Shown piece after piece: positions 1-11,763 of a stretch of DNA of 64,000 nt (position 1 is the first letter of the stretch; every line of letters starts with the position of its first letter). Where the stretch lies: NCBI GenBank assembly GCA_025526935.1, contig JAHLKD010000001.1:372001-436000 (forward strand), read 5' to 3'. The notes beneath the pieces are model-generated. The model saw only the letters and a program-made list of their open reading frames with translations. It had not been told where the DNA came from and did no database searches. The position numbers and the translations under genes were made by a program. This DNA is from Cladochytrium replicatum (lineage: Eukaryota; Chytridiomycota; Chytridiomycetes; Cladochytriales; Cladochytriaceae).

Positions 1-1120
1 CGTGAGAATTGGGCAGCATGAATAAATATTAAAGGAGTATTAAAACTTTGAACAAGGGAAGAGTGATAGTAGAGTGTGCTAACATTCACACATAAGTTTA
101 TTTCGAACTTTCTGGCGGAGCGTTCTTTGGAAAAGGATTGATTGGTCATGTTTGAGGGAAACTTAGTGAGAATTTGCAGCCTTGTGATTGTTTGGATCTT
201 CGGGGCCAATACGTGAGAATCGCCGATGCCTTTGAAGCCTGCATTTACTGTTTACAGATTCAAGAAAGGATGTTCTCAGGAAAAGGATTCTTGAAGAAGA
301 AGAATCGGAAAAGGCGAATCCTTGGGGAAATTATTCAAAAACTGTTGGCGACTAAGTTCCCCAGCAAAACGTTCAGGAGAGGATTTTCGCACATTTGAGC
401 AACGAAGATGCAGCTACTGGCGAAGACGGGTTGGCATGATAATTGCAGGATCGCGTTTAGGAAATTCGAAGGCGTGGTGCTGCTCGACGTGCCGCACATG
501 GCACAAGCACAATAAGAAGACGTGATTGAAAAGGACGTTGGTCTAATTTGTCAGTAGTAACAAAGGGGCACTGGATACATAGTAAAATCGGGGCCAAACA
601 CTAAATAAACGCACGTGATCGATAAGTTGCACCAATGGAAGCACAGGCAACCCACGAGCCAATCGATCGCTGCGAACAACGAGATTTGAATGCAAATGGA
701 ACCGGAACATCCAGAGCATTCCGGAGAGGAAAGCAGAATCACAACACAAACACAGACCACTCCCGCTCTGTACAAAGCATCAGTCGCTGATCCAATTGGT
801 AGGTGCAAGTTTGCGACCGATTGCCCACGCCGCCATGCTGCCACGTGGGATTGGACCACCAAAATATCCAAATATCCTGCTGTTCCGAGCGGAGGCTCCA
901 CAACAAGCAGTGCCAAGTGCCGTGGATCGCTGTGTCCGTCTTGTTAAGATTGCCCAATTTGCAAAACGCAAACCCAAATCGATGCACCCTGACTGTTGCA
1001 AATTCTCCATTTGAGTCTTTCGATTTATTTTAACCCTCCTCTATTCAACTCGGCTAAATAGCAGCAGCCCCTGTGCTTGCAATAGCTCCACAATCTCTCC
1101 GTCGACTCTCCCGGAAAATA
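1..1120. other. 5' flank, no gene recognised
   Basis: No reading frame here resembles a known family, and the short frames on both strands overlap each other without splice-linked continuity. The right part presumably holds the promoter and leader of the ABCA gene that starts at 1121. Confidence 0.5.
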
Positions 1121-4100
1121 ATGCCGGTTGCTGACCCGACTGACGTAGGCCAAAAGCCGGACGAGCAGCCCTTGAACAATAATGGGTTCGTACCCTTTGC
1201 CACTACCGCCGTTGAAACCAGCGGACTTGCCACTTCTTCAGAAGATGAATACTCTGGCGTGGAAGTTGTTTCGAATGTGGTCGAAAAGCCCTTCTTTGCA
1301 AGATTTGTTGACCAGCTGTTCGTGATGTTGAGCAGAAACACCACGTTGCAGGTGCGAAACGTTGTCATGGTTTGTTAATAATACAATTAACAGGTTGCTT
1401 TCAGATCCGGTATTATAGGTCCACTATTTTGCAAGCAGTCTTGGCTCCTTTGTTCTTTATGCTCCTTCTCTATGTGCTACAGCTTGGCGGATATTCAAAC
1501 CAACGCAGGAGCAATCCCTACCCTCCCACCGGCGACCTTGGGTTTCTTCAAAATTGTCAGGTGTGATAACAATGGCAGCGGTCTTATCACCTCTTTCTTA
1601 CGTCTGGGGTTGGAAGGGCCGAAGTCCTGGTGACCCATGCATTAATCTCATGTTCACTCCCAACGTTGAGCCGTACACGACTTTCGTTAAATCCATGATC
1701 GAGCTTAACAAGGAACGCTCTAAAAACACTAACAGCACTAATTGGTTGATCGAAGATCCTCTATCCGATACCAATTTCTTGCCGTCTAGGGCGCTCGGTG
1801 CTGTTCCTGTTCCTTCTGCTGACTTCATATACGATTATACACTAAAACACCGCAATGTGACGAAGTGGGGTATCGTGTTCAACAAAACTGAGACTCCTGC
1901 CTCAGCTCCCGGTGGTGCCAGTACCAATTTCCAATACCAAGTTTGGTTCAACGGAAGTCAGAGCGGCAATGGAACGGATTACTTCGGTCGTCAGGCCCTT
2001 ACACTCGTTACGCTCTTGGACTCTGCAATCAGTACGAATATATTTCTTATTCGGTTTATTTTTTGACTTTTTTCTCCAAGTTTCGTACACAAATGATCCT
2101 TCGGGGACAAAGTACGTGCGCGTGAACCCGAGGATGCAGGATTGGCCGCGCCTTCCGCCTGACCAGATTGCTGACACCGTTGTCCAAAACCTTGGGACTG
2201 TTTTCTTCTTCTGCGCAACCATGGTCATTTTCATCAACGTCGTCAACCAGATCGTCAATGAGAAGGAGCTGAAATTGCGAGCGGGGATGGAAATGATGGG
2301 TCTGATTGTGAGCACTTCTGCTGCAAAGTAATGTTCTGCCTTTGAGCTAAATTTTGATTTCAGCCCTCCGCCTACTGGATCTCCCACTTTTTGAGCAACA
2401 GCGTGATCATTTTCGTCTCGTCACTTATCAGCTGCCTCCTTGGTCTTGCCTTCCAGTTCAGCGTGTTCAAGCAGAGCAGCTTCGCAGTTCCCTTCATTAC
2501 ATTCTTCCTTTTCGGTGAAGCAATGGTCATGTTTGCGTTCTTCATCACGACCCTGGTTCGCTCTGCTCGTGTTGGTGTGCTGATCAGTATCTTCCTGTTC
2601 ATTATCGGGCTCGTTTTTGAGGGCTTTGTTTTCTCAAACACACAATTTGCGTACATCTGGTGGGATTCCGGGACTGACCGCGCCGGATGGCTTTGTAAGT
2701 GCATTCGTCTGCGTTGCCATCCATTGGGTTTCTTAGAGCTTTCGGTCTGACAGGTTTCATGTTCTTCCCACCATTCAACTTCGGCAAAATGTTCACGGAT
2801 CTAAATGTTCTGGTATGGTTGTTAAGCGGCACAGTACCCGCAAATCTCACATTCATCGTGCCAGACAACGGGAAAACTCGACCAGTTGACTTCCACTTAC
2901 ATCGCTGGAGCAGGATTTCCATGGTCCGCCCTGTACGACCCAGTCCCCGACTCCCAGCTCCCCGTGTACGGTTCCGGCAACCCTCCGGATGTACCCCCGC
3001 CCATTCAATCGTGGTACTTTTTGATCATGAACTGCGCGTTCTTTGGAATCCTAACCTGGTACTTGGACGCTGTCGTCCCAACCGAGTACGGGTCAGTCTA
3101 CCCACCCTGGTTCTTCCTAACTCCCAATTACTGGGGCCTTTCGCGTCGCCGTACAGGCGCCAAGGATGGAGAGGCAGAGTGGCTCGAGGAGATCCTTGCC
3201 GAGAAGGTTAAGTCTTTCACTGGAGATGATGAGGAGGAAGAGGATGATGTGGCTCATGAACGCAAGCGCGCTCTCGATCCAAACTACGTTCCAGCAGTGA
3301 AGATTGTGAACTTGCGTAAAGCTTATGGTAGTGGGAATAAGAGCAAGATTGCTCTAAGGAGCTTGGCGCTGACTTTCCACGAAGGCAAATGGTGAGAACC
3401 GACTATTGTGCTTACATGAAAAATTCTGATCACGTTACAGTCTCGCTGTTGTGGGACAGAACGGTGCTGGTAAAACCAGCGCAATCAACATCCTTTGCGG
3501 TCTTACCCCTGCGACTGGAGGCGATGCGCTAATGTACGGCCTCAGTGTCAAACACGACATGTCTCGCATCCGCAAGTTGATGGGTGTTTGCCCGCAGCAC
3601 GATATTCTCTTTGACGATCTTACCGCTCGTGAACATATTACCCTCTATGCCCGATTGAAGGGCGTCCCCATCGAGCAGCTCCCTGCTCTGATCGAAGCGC
3701 GTCTCAAAGCAGTCCGACTCTGGAAAGTCGCCGACCAGCGCGCTGGTGCCTTCTCAGGCGGGATGAAGCGCCGACTCAGCATGGTTATCTCCACTATCGG
3801 TGACCCAAAAGTGATCTTCATGGACGAGCCTACGACAGGCATGGACCCCGTCAACCGTCGCAAAGTCTGGCAGTTCATCGAAAAGTTCAAAGCCAACCGT
3901 GTAATTGTGCTCACGACCCACGCGATGGAGGAAGCCGAGGTGCTCGGTGACCAGATTGCGATCATGGCCGCCGGTCGTATGCGCGCAATCGGAAACCCCA
4001 TTGCTCTGAAGAGCAAGTACGGGGCTGGGTACCGTATGTCGTTGCTGACGGATCCGGCGAGGTTGGAGGAGGCGAAAACTGCAGTGGCGACCGTCGCACC

Positions 4101-7100
4101 AGAAGCGGAGCTGGAAGACGATGCTGCAGGCGCCTTGATCTATAGGCTTCCTCCGGACGCTGCGGAGACCGGTGTGGTGCCGAGGTTTATCAAATGGTTG
4201 GACAGCACGGAGGGCAGCTCGGTGATCAAGAGCTGGGGTATTAGTCAGACGAGCCTCGAAGAGGTGTTCTTGAGGTTGCTGAGAGACGGTGGGTTGGACG
4301 TTTTCAAAAAGGTGCGTGAGCAACAGCTGAAGAATGCGAATGCGGATGCCGCATCTACGCAAGTTTCCGTCCCCATCCCGCCTGAAGGTGTGTTAGCGCA
4401 GTTTCGCGCGTTATGTTATTCTCATCATTCGTCGTAGCGTCTATTCCTGCTCAAAGGAAGAGTTACCAGCTACGCGCTCTTGCTCGAAAGACTTTGGCAT
4501 ACCAATCTCGACAGTGGTTCACGAACATCTGCTGCATTACGTAGGTTGAACTGTCACTTTCTGATTAATTACTCACAGCTTGAATGTTAGTTTGTGTCCG
4601 CTTGTTATGGTGGTTATCGCTTCACTGCTGGGTATCGTTGTTCGTCAACTCATTGCAAACCAGCTGACTATTGAAGGTAATCTTCTACTTGGAACATTCA
4701 TTTTTTTACGACATCTTCTGAACTATCTATGACCATAGAGTACTTATACTGCTCTAGTTTGGATGCAATGGATCCCGCCACTAACTGGCCTTACACCAAC
4801 ATTTTAAACACAACTGTGAAGGGCTTGCTCCCAGTCACAGACCGCAGCAGCATCCCTGATGCCCAGACCGACACCGTCCGCCACCTCAACGTCGGCCCAC
4901 CGCCGTCTGCGGGAACATTTTCGACCGCCAATTACCCTTGTGTCCGTTGGTTCGGAACTAACCAGTACCCATACTCAAGCCTGTACGAACGCGACCCTGG
5001 TCGTTTCCAAGGAGGATATGAGAATCTTGACAGTACGTACACGGCACAACCAAAAGGTGGCTGGCTCGGTGTGCTCGCGCTCGCCCGACTTCAGACTGTT
5101 CTTAACCAGCTCCAAACTCGCCCGAACTTTATCTACACTTACAACACAACCAATGGGGTCGGCCCAGAGATGCTTGGTGTGCGAGAACGGACGGACCCAA
5201 TTGACTTGCTCTCGAACCCACGAGCGCTCTTAACAGCTGTCAGGGGTACCCCTGCCCATCCCACCTACAAGAGCGTAAACGGGAGCACTTCGGTGTTTGA
5301 TACAATTGAGGGACGATTGTATGTTGGATTCGAGAAGAACTCTAGTGTACCGGGCGGGTACTCAGTTGGTCTACAACCTGTGCCGTGGTTCACAAAGATA
5401 GGGGACGATAATGCCGCGATTGCTGCCCTTGGTGAGTTCCAAGATTTATCAGGTATTTTGATCTTAACCACCTTCTAATTTAGATGACAATATTGGATCG
5501 ACGATCAAAGCTACAATTGCAAAGTTGTCGACCCTGAACAAAACCGTCCTCACCGCCCCTTCTGACCAAGTCACTACTGAGGACTTCGTGCAGTTCTACG
5601 CTGATGTGGGGAAAGTGGTCAACGATGTTCCATACGGTGGTGTGCACTTTGATGTGCTCGATTTCGTGAACGGCGTATTCAACTACACTATGGTGATTGG
5701 ATCAGACGGCCGACTAGAACGAGCTGCCACATTTGCACCTGCAGGTCTTCGCCAGGTTATTCTTCAGAGCCAGCTTTCAAACGCAATCTGTTAGGGTTCC
5801 AGAAAACCGTTCTCTTATTCCGCTTGCTTATTCGTTCAATTTTTAGTACGGAAGATGAACTCCACCTTCTATGGTAGCTCCTCTATCACTCAAGGATTCC
5901 GCTCCATGCCCGAATTCCGCTCAACAGCGATCAGCCTTCCTATTGGATCCTTGGTTGGTCGCTTCCTCTTCCCCTTCGGTGTCTCGTTCTTGCTACCCAT
6001 TTTCGTCATCACCCTGGTGAAGGAGAAGGAAGATCGAATCCTCGTCATGATGCAGATGAACGGATTGAAGTCCATCACGTACTACCTCACCCACTACGCG
6101 CACTTCTACACCCTCCACGTGCTCTCATCGATCGTGTTTTTGCTCACCGGTCTCGCAATGCAGATGGAGATGTTCACCCGCACGGACTGGCTTGTGTTCT
6201 TGGTCATCTTCTTCTTGTGGGGACACGCACAGATCGCGATTGCGTTCTTCTTCAGCGCGCTGTTTTCGCGTTCTAGGGTTGCTTTGGTGACGACTTTCTT
6301 GATTGTGCTGTGCTCTGTCGTGGTTTATCTGGCCAGTGACTTCTTGTTCACTGACCGAGCGAACCCCGCGTTCTTCATCTGGCCACCATTCGCATTCTAC
6401 CGTAGGGTTTGTTCTCAGATTCGTTAGACAATCAAGCTAACTCTTCGCTCTTTTTTCAGGTATCCTCGGTGTGATCAATACTGCATCATACACCTCCAAC
6501 TCGCTCGCCTTTAACATCCGCACTATGTGGAACCCCTTCACCTCCGAGATCCCCTCCGCTATCATTGTCATGTTCATCATGACCATCGTCCTCCTCCTTC
6601 TTGCGGGCTACCTCGAGTCCGTCCTGCCCTCAGAGTACGGTGTGCCGAAGCCCTGGCACTGGCCCGTGTCTTATCCGTTCCTGGCGTTGACTGGCAAGGG
6701 CCGCGACGGGACGCCGAAGAAAAAGAAGGGAGCCGAGGTATCGAACATGTCTGGATTGATTTTGCCGCCGAACCCTGAGGAACTTGAGCTCGAAGACGAA
6801 GATGTGAAGCTAGAGCGTGCACGCGTCCTTGCGGATGAGTATGACAAAGCGTCGCCTGTTGTGATGAAGGGGATGAGGAAGGAGTATTCTGGAAAGGGAA
6901 CGAAGAAGTTGGCTGTGAAGGATGTGACGTTTGCGGTTGAGGATGGAATCGTGTTCGGTCTGCTTGGGGTGAGTTATACTGGGGTAGTTTGGTATTGACT
7001 GTCGCTAAATGTCCTTTTTCTCTTCTACGATTGTCCTCTATTCGCTTCAATAAGCCGGTACGTATCTAGATGTAATTCGGGGTACTGCTCTGTATGCTCA

Positions 7101-8082
7101 CAATTTTTTGTCTATTCCCAGAACGGAGCGGGTAAAACCACCCTTATATCGATTCTCACTGGTCTATACAACGCTACAGCTGGTCAAGCCCGCCTTGCAA
7201 GCTACGACATTGTGACAGAGCGCGCGCAAGTGTGGAACAGTATTGGTGTCTGCCCTCAGCACGACATTCTGTGGGACGATCTCACCGTCGAGGAGCACCT
7301 TCTCTTCTATGCCCGCCTTAAGGGTATCCCGAAGGACCAGGAGCGTGAGGCGGTGCAACACTCCATGGAGACTGTGTCTTTGGAAACCTTTGCACGCCGT
7401 CTTAGCCGGGGCTTGTCCGGAGGTGAGAAGCGACGTTTGTCTATTGCCATTGGTCTTGTTGGCAGCCCGAAAGTCGTCTTCCTTGATGGTATGGTGATAA
7501 ACAAATGATTTCAATATGTGGTGCTAATTCACGTCGTTTGCTACAGAGCCGACTACAGGTTTGGACCCTGAGGTTCGCCGACTTATATGGAACATTATAA
7601 ACGATGCAAAGAAGGGTAAGACTGTCATTTTGACGACTCACAGCATGGAGGAAGCAGAAGGTGAGCTTAATGCATCATTACTGTCCATGTTTATTCTCAC
7701 AAACAATTATTCAGTTTGCTGCCAGCGTATTGGTATCATGGCTAAGGGTATCCTGCGTTGCCACGGTCCCCAACTCCGCCTCAAGCAAGTGTACGGTTCC
7801 GGATTCAAGCTCTTCTTCTCGGCCAAACCATCTGACCTTCGACGCGCTGCGGCGTTTGTCGAGTCTGCGCTTCCTCAGGGATGGAAGAAGGTGGATTCCT
7901 TTGCAACGCTCGCTTCGTACGAGTTTGTTCCTGATCCACCAGGGATCATTGCGTCGCTGTTTGAGACAATTGAGGCTGGAAAGCGGGAACATGGTGTAGA
8001 GGACTGGGGCTTGTCACAGACTTCATTGGAGGATGTTTTCTTGAAGATTTGTGGAGAGGCGGAGATTGAGGCATCTTTGTGA
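1121..8082 (+). CDS. ABCA-type full-length ABC transporter
   Basis: Predicted 2001-residue ABC transporter of the A subfamily, expected to move lipids across a membrane. Exons: 1121-1369, 1405-1560, 1617-2031, 2081-2307, 2364-2694, 2754-2812, 2865-3391, 3441-4389, 4461-4540, 4579-4676, 4739-5431, 5484-5789, 5847-6401, 6460-6968, 7055-7057, 7122-7488, 7547-7660, 7715-8082. The order is membrane domain, ATPase, membrane domain, ATPase. The first ATPase has Walker A GQNGAGKT (660-667), signature FSGGMKRR and Walker B FMDEPTTGMDP. The second has GPNGAGKT (1718-1725), signature LSGGEKRR and Walker B FLDEPTTGLDP. Large loops follow the first membrane helix of each half, as in ABCA proteins. The family motif NEKELKLRAGMEMMGL is present. 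The proline of the second Walker A needs a 3-base exon at 7055-7057. The start at 1121 is chosen by context (AAAATAATG); an in-frame earlier start is possible. Confidence 0.9.
7055..7057 (+). other. Predicted 3-base microexon (one proline codon)
   Basis: CCG lies between an acceptor (CAATAAG) and a strong donor (GTACGTAT). Splicing it in gives GLLG-P-NGAGKT, the canonical second Walker A of the ABCA protein. Skipping it gives GLLG-NGAGKT, which breaks the GxxGxGKT spacing. The flanking introns become 86 and 64 bases, like others in the gene, instead of one of 153. Confidence 0.65.
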
Positions 8083-8556
8083 GGTGGGTAATTATTGGCG
8101 ATTTCATATGACATCACACAAGTTAGATTTTGTCTCATTGAGCGGAAATTGCTTTGTCTCGACAAGTAGTTGGAAATCGTAATAAGATATTGTTTTGGAG
8201 CAGTACAAAGAGGAAGTCTAGCCAGTAATCATTCAGATTGCAATGCGCTCTGGCTTGCAATGATTTTGAATTTTCATCCTCGGATGCAAACCAAAATTTC
8301 ATCGTTTCGATTTATGATTCACGGTGAGGCACATCCGGAACGCTGGCAGCCAATGGGGAGTCTCTGGGGGCAGTCACGTGACCAACCAAACCGCGTCCGG
8401 GTTTCGCAGCGTGTAGCGTAAATCGCGCACCTGTCTGTGCACAGCCATTAGTTCTTTTTGGCGTGTCAAGTTCGGCCTGTTCTGCTTCTATTTGAACAAC
8501 TCGCTCCCTCAACTGATTGAACTTCATTCAAATTTGGCTTCCGTAGTTGTGCCCCG
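8083..8556. other. Intergenic spacer
   Basis: No gene is seen. It must carry the 3' end of the ABCA gene and the promoter of the iron-uptake gene. A CACGTG hexamer occurs at about 8375. Confidence 0.5.
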
Positions 8557-11264
8557 ATGCCAAACTTGTTCAACGTTGGCGCGCTCTTCGTGCTGCTCAG
8601 AGAATTCCTCGAGGCGTCCATCGTCATCGGCGTGCTATTCAACTTCCTCAACAAAACAATCAAAAATGACCCAATCGCTCTGAAACGTGCGAAACGATGG
8701 GTCTGGTACGGCGCGATTCTTGGGCTCGTCATATCTCTGATCATCGGAGTCATTTTCACTGTCGTGTACTACGTCCTCAGACAGAATGTTTTCGAGTCGG
8801 TTGAGCCGCTGTGGGAAGGTTGCTTCCAGCTTATTGCCGCGTTCTTGCTCACATGTAAGTCTCAGTGTGCGGTATGAAGACGAGATCAGCTTTTGGTTGT
8901 CTGGTTTCACATTCGTGGGAAAATCCTGTTCATCCCGCTTCCTTTCAGGGATGGCATTTGCCATGCTAAACGCGGACAGCATGTACGACAAATGGGAACG
9001 CAAACTCCAGACCATGCAAACTGTTAACGGGGAAGCACCTAAAGCCGCAAGTCCGATGTCGCTCTTGATTCTTTCCTTCACCGTGATCGTTCGGGAAGGA
9101 GTCGAGTCCATCATTTTCTTGACTGGTGTTGGACAAGGAGAACCTGAGAGCCTCATTATCCCTGGCGCTATTGGTGCAGTCATTGGTATTGCCATTGGAT
9201 ACGCCATCACTTCCCGAATCGGCCGTTTCAAGATGCACAAGTTCTTCGTCATCTCCTCGATTATCCTGTTTGTCATCGCCGCGGGACTCGCATCCAACAC
9301 CGCTCACGAGTTCGAGGAGTATGGCTACCTTCGTGCGGCAGAATGGCGTGCTAACTATTTGAATGAGACCTTGCCCAAAATCATTACACCACCAGACTTC
9401 GTTAACTACGTTCCCACGACCAAGTCGATCAAGTTCACGGCTGGCCTGGCGTCAAAGAAGACTGGGCCATTCTCAATCCATGCTCGCTCTTTCGACGACT
9501 CTGCGCTCCATAAACCTATTCGCCGTTCAGATAGTGGCCTCGCTCGTCGTCAGTCTGGCACCGCTGCGAACGTGACGTACCCCACATTCACGAACTCACC
9601 TCCGTTGCGTCAAACGATCGCCGAATCAGCTTGCCCATCGATCAACGGGACGAGACGCGCTTCTTGCACTGTTCGAACCTACTTTGTTGCTGCTGAGGAG
9701 GAAGCGTGGGATTATGCCCCATCCGGATACAACCACTTCAACGGCGTTCCATTTGTGCGTGACCCCGAGGGTGCTGGTGTTTTCACTCTGCACGCCGAGA
9801 ACCGAATCGGATCGGTTTACTACAAGACTATGTTCTATGAGTATGAAGATGCCACTTTCACAAACCGTAAGGCCAAACCTTCCTGGTTAGGCGGTATTGG
9901 GCCGATCTTGAGGGCTGAAGTCGGTGATGTTATCAAGGTTTGTTTCATTAGTTTCCAATTCTTGGATGCTAGATTGCTAACTCATTTGTTAATCTTCAGA
10001 TCGTTTTCAAGAACAACGGAACTCTTCCCTACTCCATGCATCCTCACGGCGTTTTCTACAATGTCAGCTCCGAAGGTGCAACCACCCAATGGAACCAGGA
10101 AGGAACGGTGGTCGCTCCCGGCACTACCTACAACTACACATGGTCCATCCCCGAGCGTGCCGGTCCCGGCCCTGCAGACTCATCATCCATCCTCTGGGCG
10201 TACCACTCGCACAACATGGAGGTTCAGGATGTGTACTCTGGTCTCGTTGGGCCTCTCCTGGTGTACAAGACCGGCACTCTCAACCCGACCACCGACCTCC
10301 CCAACGACGTCGACAAAGAATACGTCCTGATGTTCACCGTTATGGACGAGAACACCTCGCACTTTATCGGCACCAACATTGGGCTGCAGATGCCAAGGTA
10401 CTTCAACCGCGACACGCAGCTTCCGCTCGAAACAGCGTTCAACGACGAGTTCAAAGAGTCAAACTTGATGCACTCTGTCAACTTCCGCATGTATAATAAC
10501 TTGGACGGATTGTTTGTGAGCGTCGGTGACAAGGTCCGATGGCATGTGTTCGCGATGGGAACTGAGGTTGATTTGCACACCGTACACTGGCACGGCAACA
10601 CGCTGCTTCACCAAGGATCGAGGGTAGATGCCATTGAGCTGCTTCCAGCTTCGTTCAAGACCCTGGACATGACCGTCGACGACGCCGGAACGTGGCTGAT
10701 CCGTAAGTCACTGATATTTACCACTCAGAAATGTCAACTTACTAAACTATTTTTGTACATTCAGACTGCCATGTTGCGGACCACATCACCGCCGGTATGG
10801 TCACTTCCTTCGAAGCATTCCCTCGCACCTCCAACTCCCCCATTGTCGTCAACAACTTCACAACCTTCCTCGCAGACCGCGAGAAAGTCACTGAGTCCCC
10901 CGAATCCACACCAATTCTCTGGAACACTGAGGACTGCTGTTCCGAAGAGTCCAACGCCTTCTTCAGCATCCTCAACTCGCTCATCGGTTACCGCGCCAAA
11001 GCCACCGTTGCAACCGTCGTAACCTACATCCTTTACTGGATTATCATCATCTGCGTGTGGTGGCTCTTCGTAAGGAAGCAGAGGGTGGGCAGAGGCAATG
11101 AGAAGAAAACCAGCGAGGAGGGTGATGAGAACTCTGGACGGGAGGATGGTGCGCTCTTGGTGGACGAGGAGAAGGCAGAGACTGAGGGGGATGAGGTGAA
11201 GGTTGTCATTGAGGCCCAGAAGGAGGAGTCGAAGTCAACGTTGCTGGGGAGCGAGGATAAGTAG
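8557..11264 (+). CDS. FTR1 iron permease with inserted multicopper ferroxidase
   Basis: Predicted 829 residues; exons 8557-8854, 8949-9937, 10000-10702 and 10765-11264. Residues 1-225 are an FTR1-type permease with six helices and the two iron motifs REFLE (15-19, a variant of REGLE) and REGVE (148-152). After a linker, residues of about 310-680 form a two-cupredoxin multicopper oxidase of ceruloplasmin/hephaestin type. All four copper-ligand motifs are present: HPHG (443-446), HSH (498-500), HTVHWH (622-627) and HCHVADHITAGM (664-675). Residues 715-766 then return to FTR1: a CC-containing segment, the FNALFGW-like piece FSILNSLIG and a last helix with YILYW. The oxidase therefore sits inside the permease between helices 6 and 7, a loop known to face outside in yeast Ftr1. 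The acidic C-terminal tail is probably cytosolic. In yeast the two activities are separate proteins (Fet3 and Ftr1). Confidence 0.88.
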
Positions 11265-11763
11265 AGGCTGGATTCAATGTACGAAAGCAGATGGGGCCGG
11301 GATATCGGCTTATCTCTTTCGGATGCGCCAACTTTCCGGTGCATGTTTCAGTGTTCATAGTGTAGAGCCAATTCCTTTTTAGTTCGTTCTTTACTTGCGT
11401 CGGTTCACAAAAACACAAATCTAAAAAATGACAGTTCTTGGGGGGAGGTTTTCGTTCTAAGCTTATTTGCAAAGCAGTGCTTTGGGTAGATTAGCACCAT
11501 TTTTGTTAGTCCTTTTGTGTTGTTGTCATTCATTCATGGAAAGCCCAGAGCCAGAGTGTGCGTCCTCATTAGTTTAGAATTAGTTCCGAAGTCCTCATTT
11601 CGTTTGTTTTGCAGTGCAAATTGATAATACAACAGTCAGTGCGCTACTACCATACTCATCATGCGTGCTTCTAAGTTTCTTGTCTCCCACCACCAACGAT
11701 TTGCCCATCGCTCCATCAAAGCAACTATCTGACGTCTTTGTTAAGCTTGATCATTAACCGTCT
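11265..11763. other. Intergenic spacer
   Basis: No coding potential or repeat was recognised. It contains the 3' end of the iron-uptake gene. Confidence 0.4.

Noticed and set aside
1561-1616. Continuation of coding through MSGVITMAAVLSPLS
   Set aside because: Treated as intron. Skipping 1561-1616 gives NCQ-GRSPGDPCINLMF, which fits ABCA proteins and codon phase.
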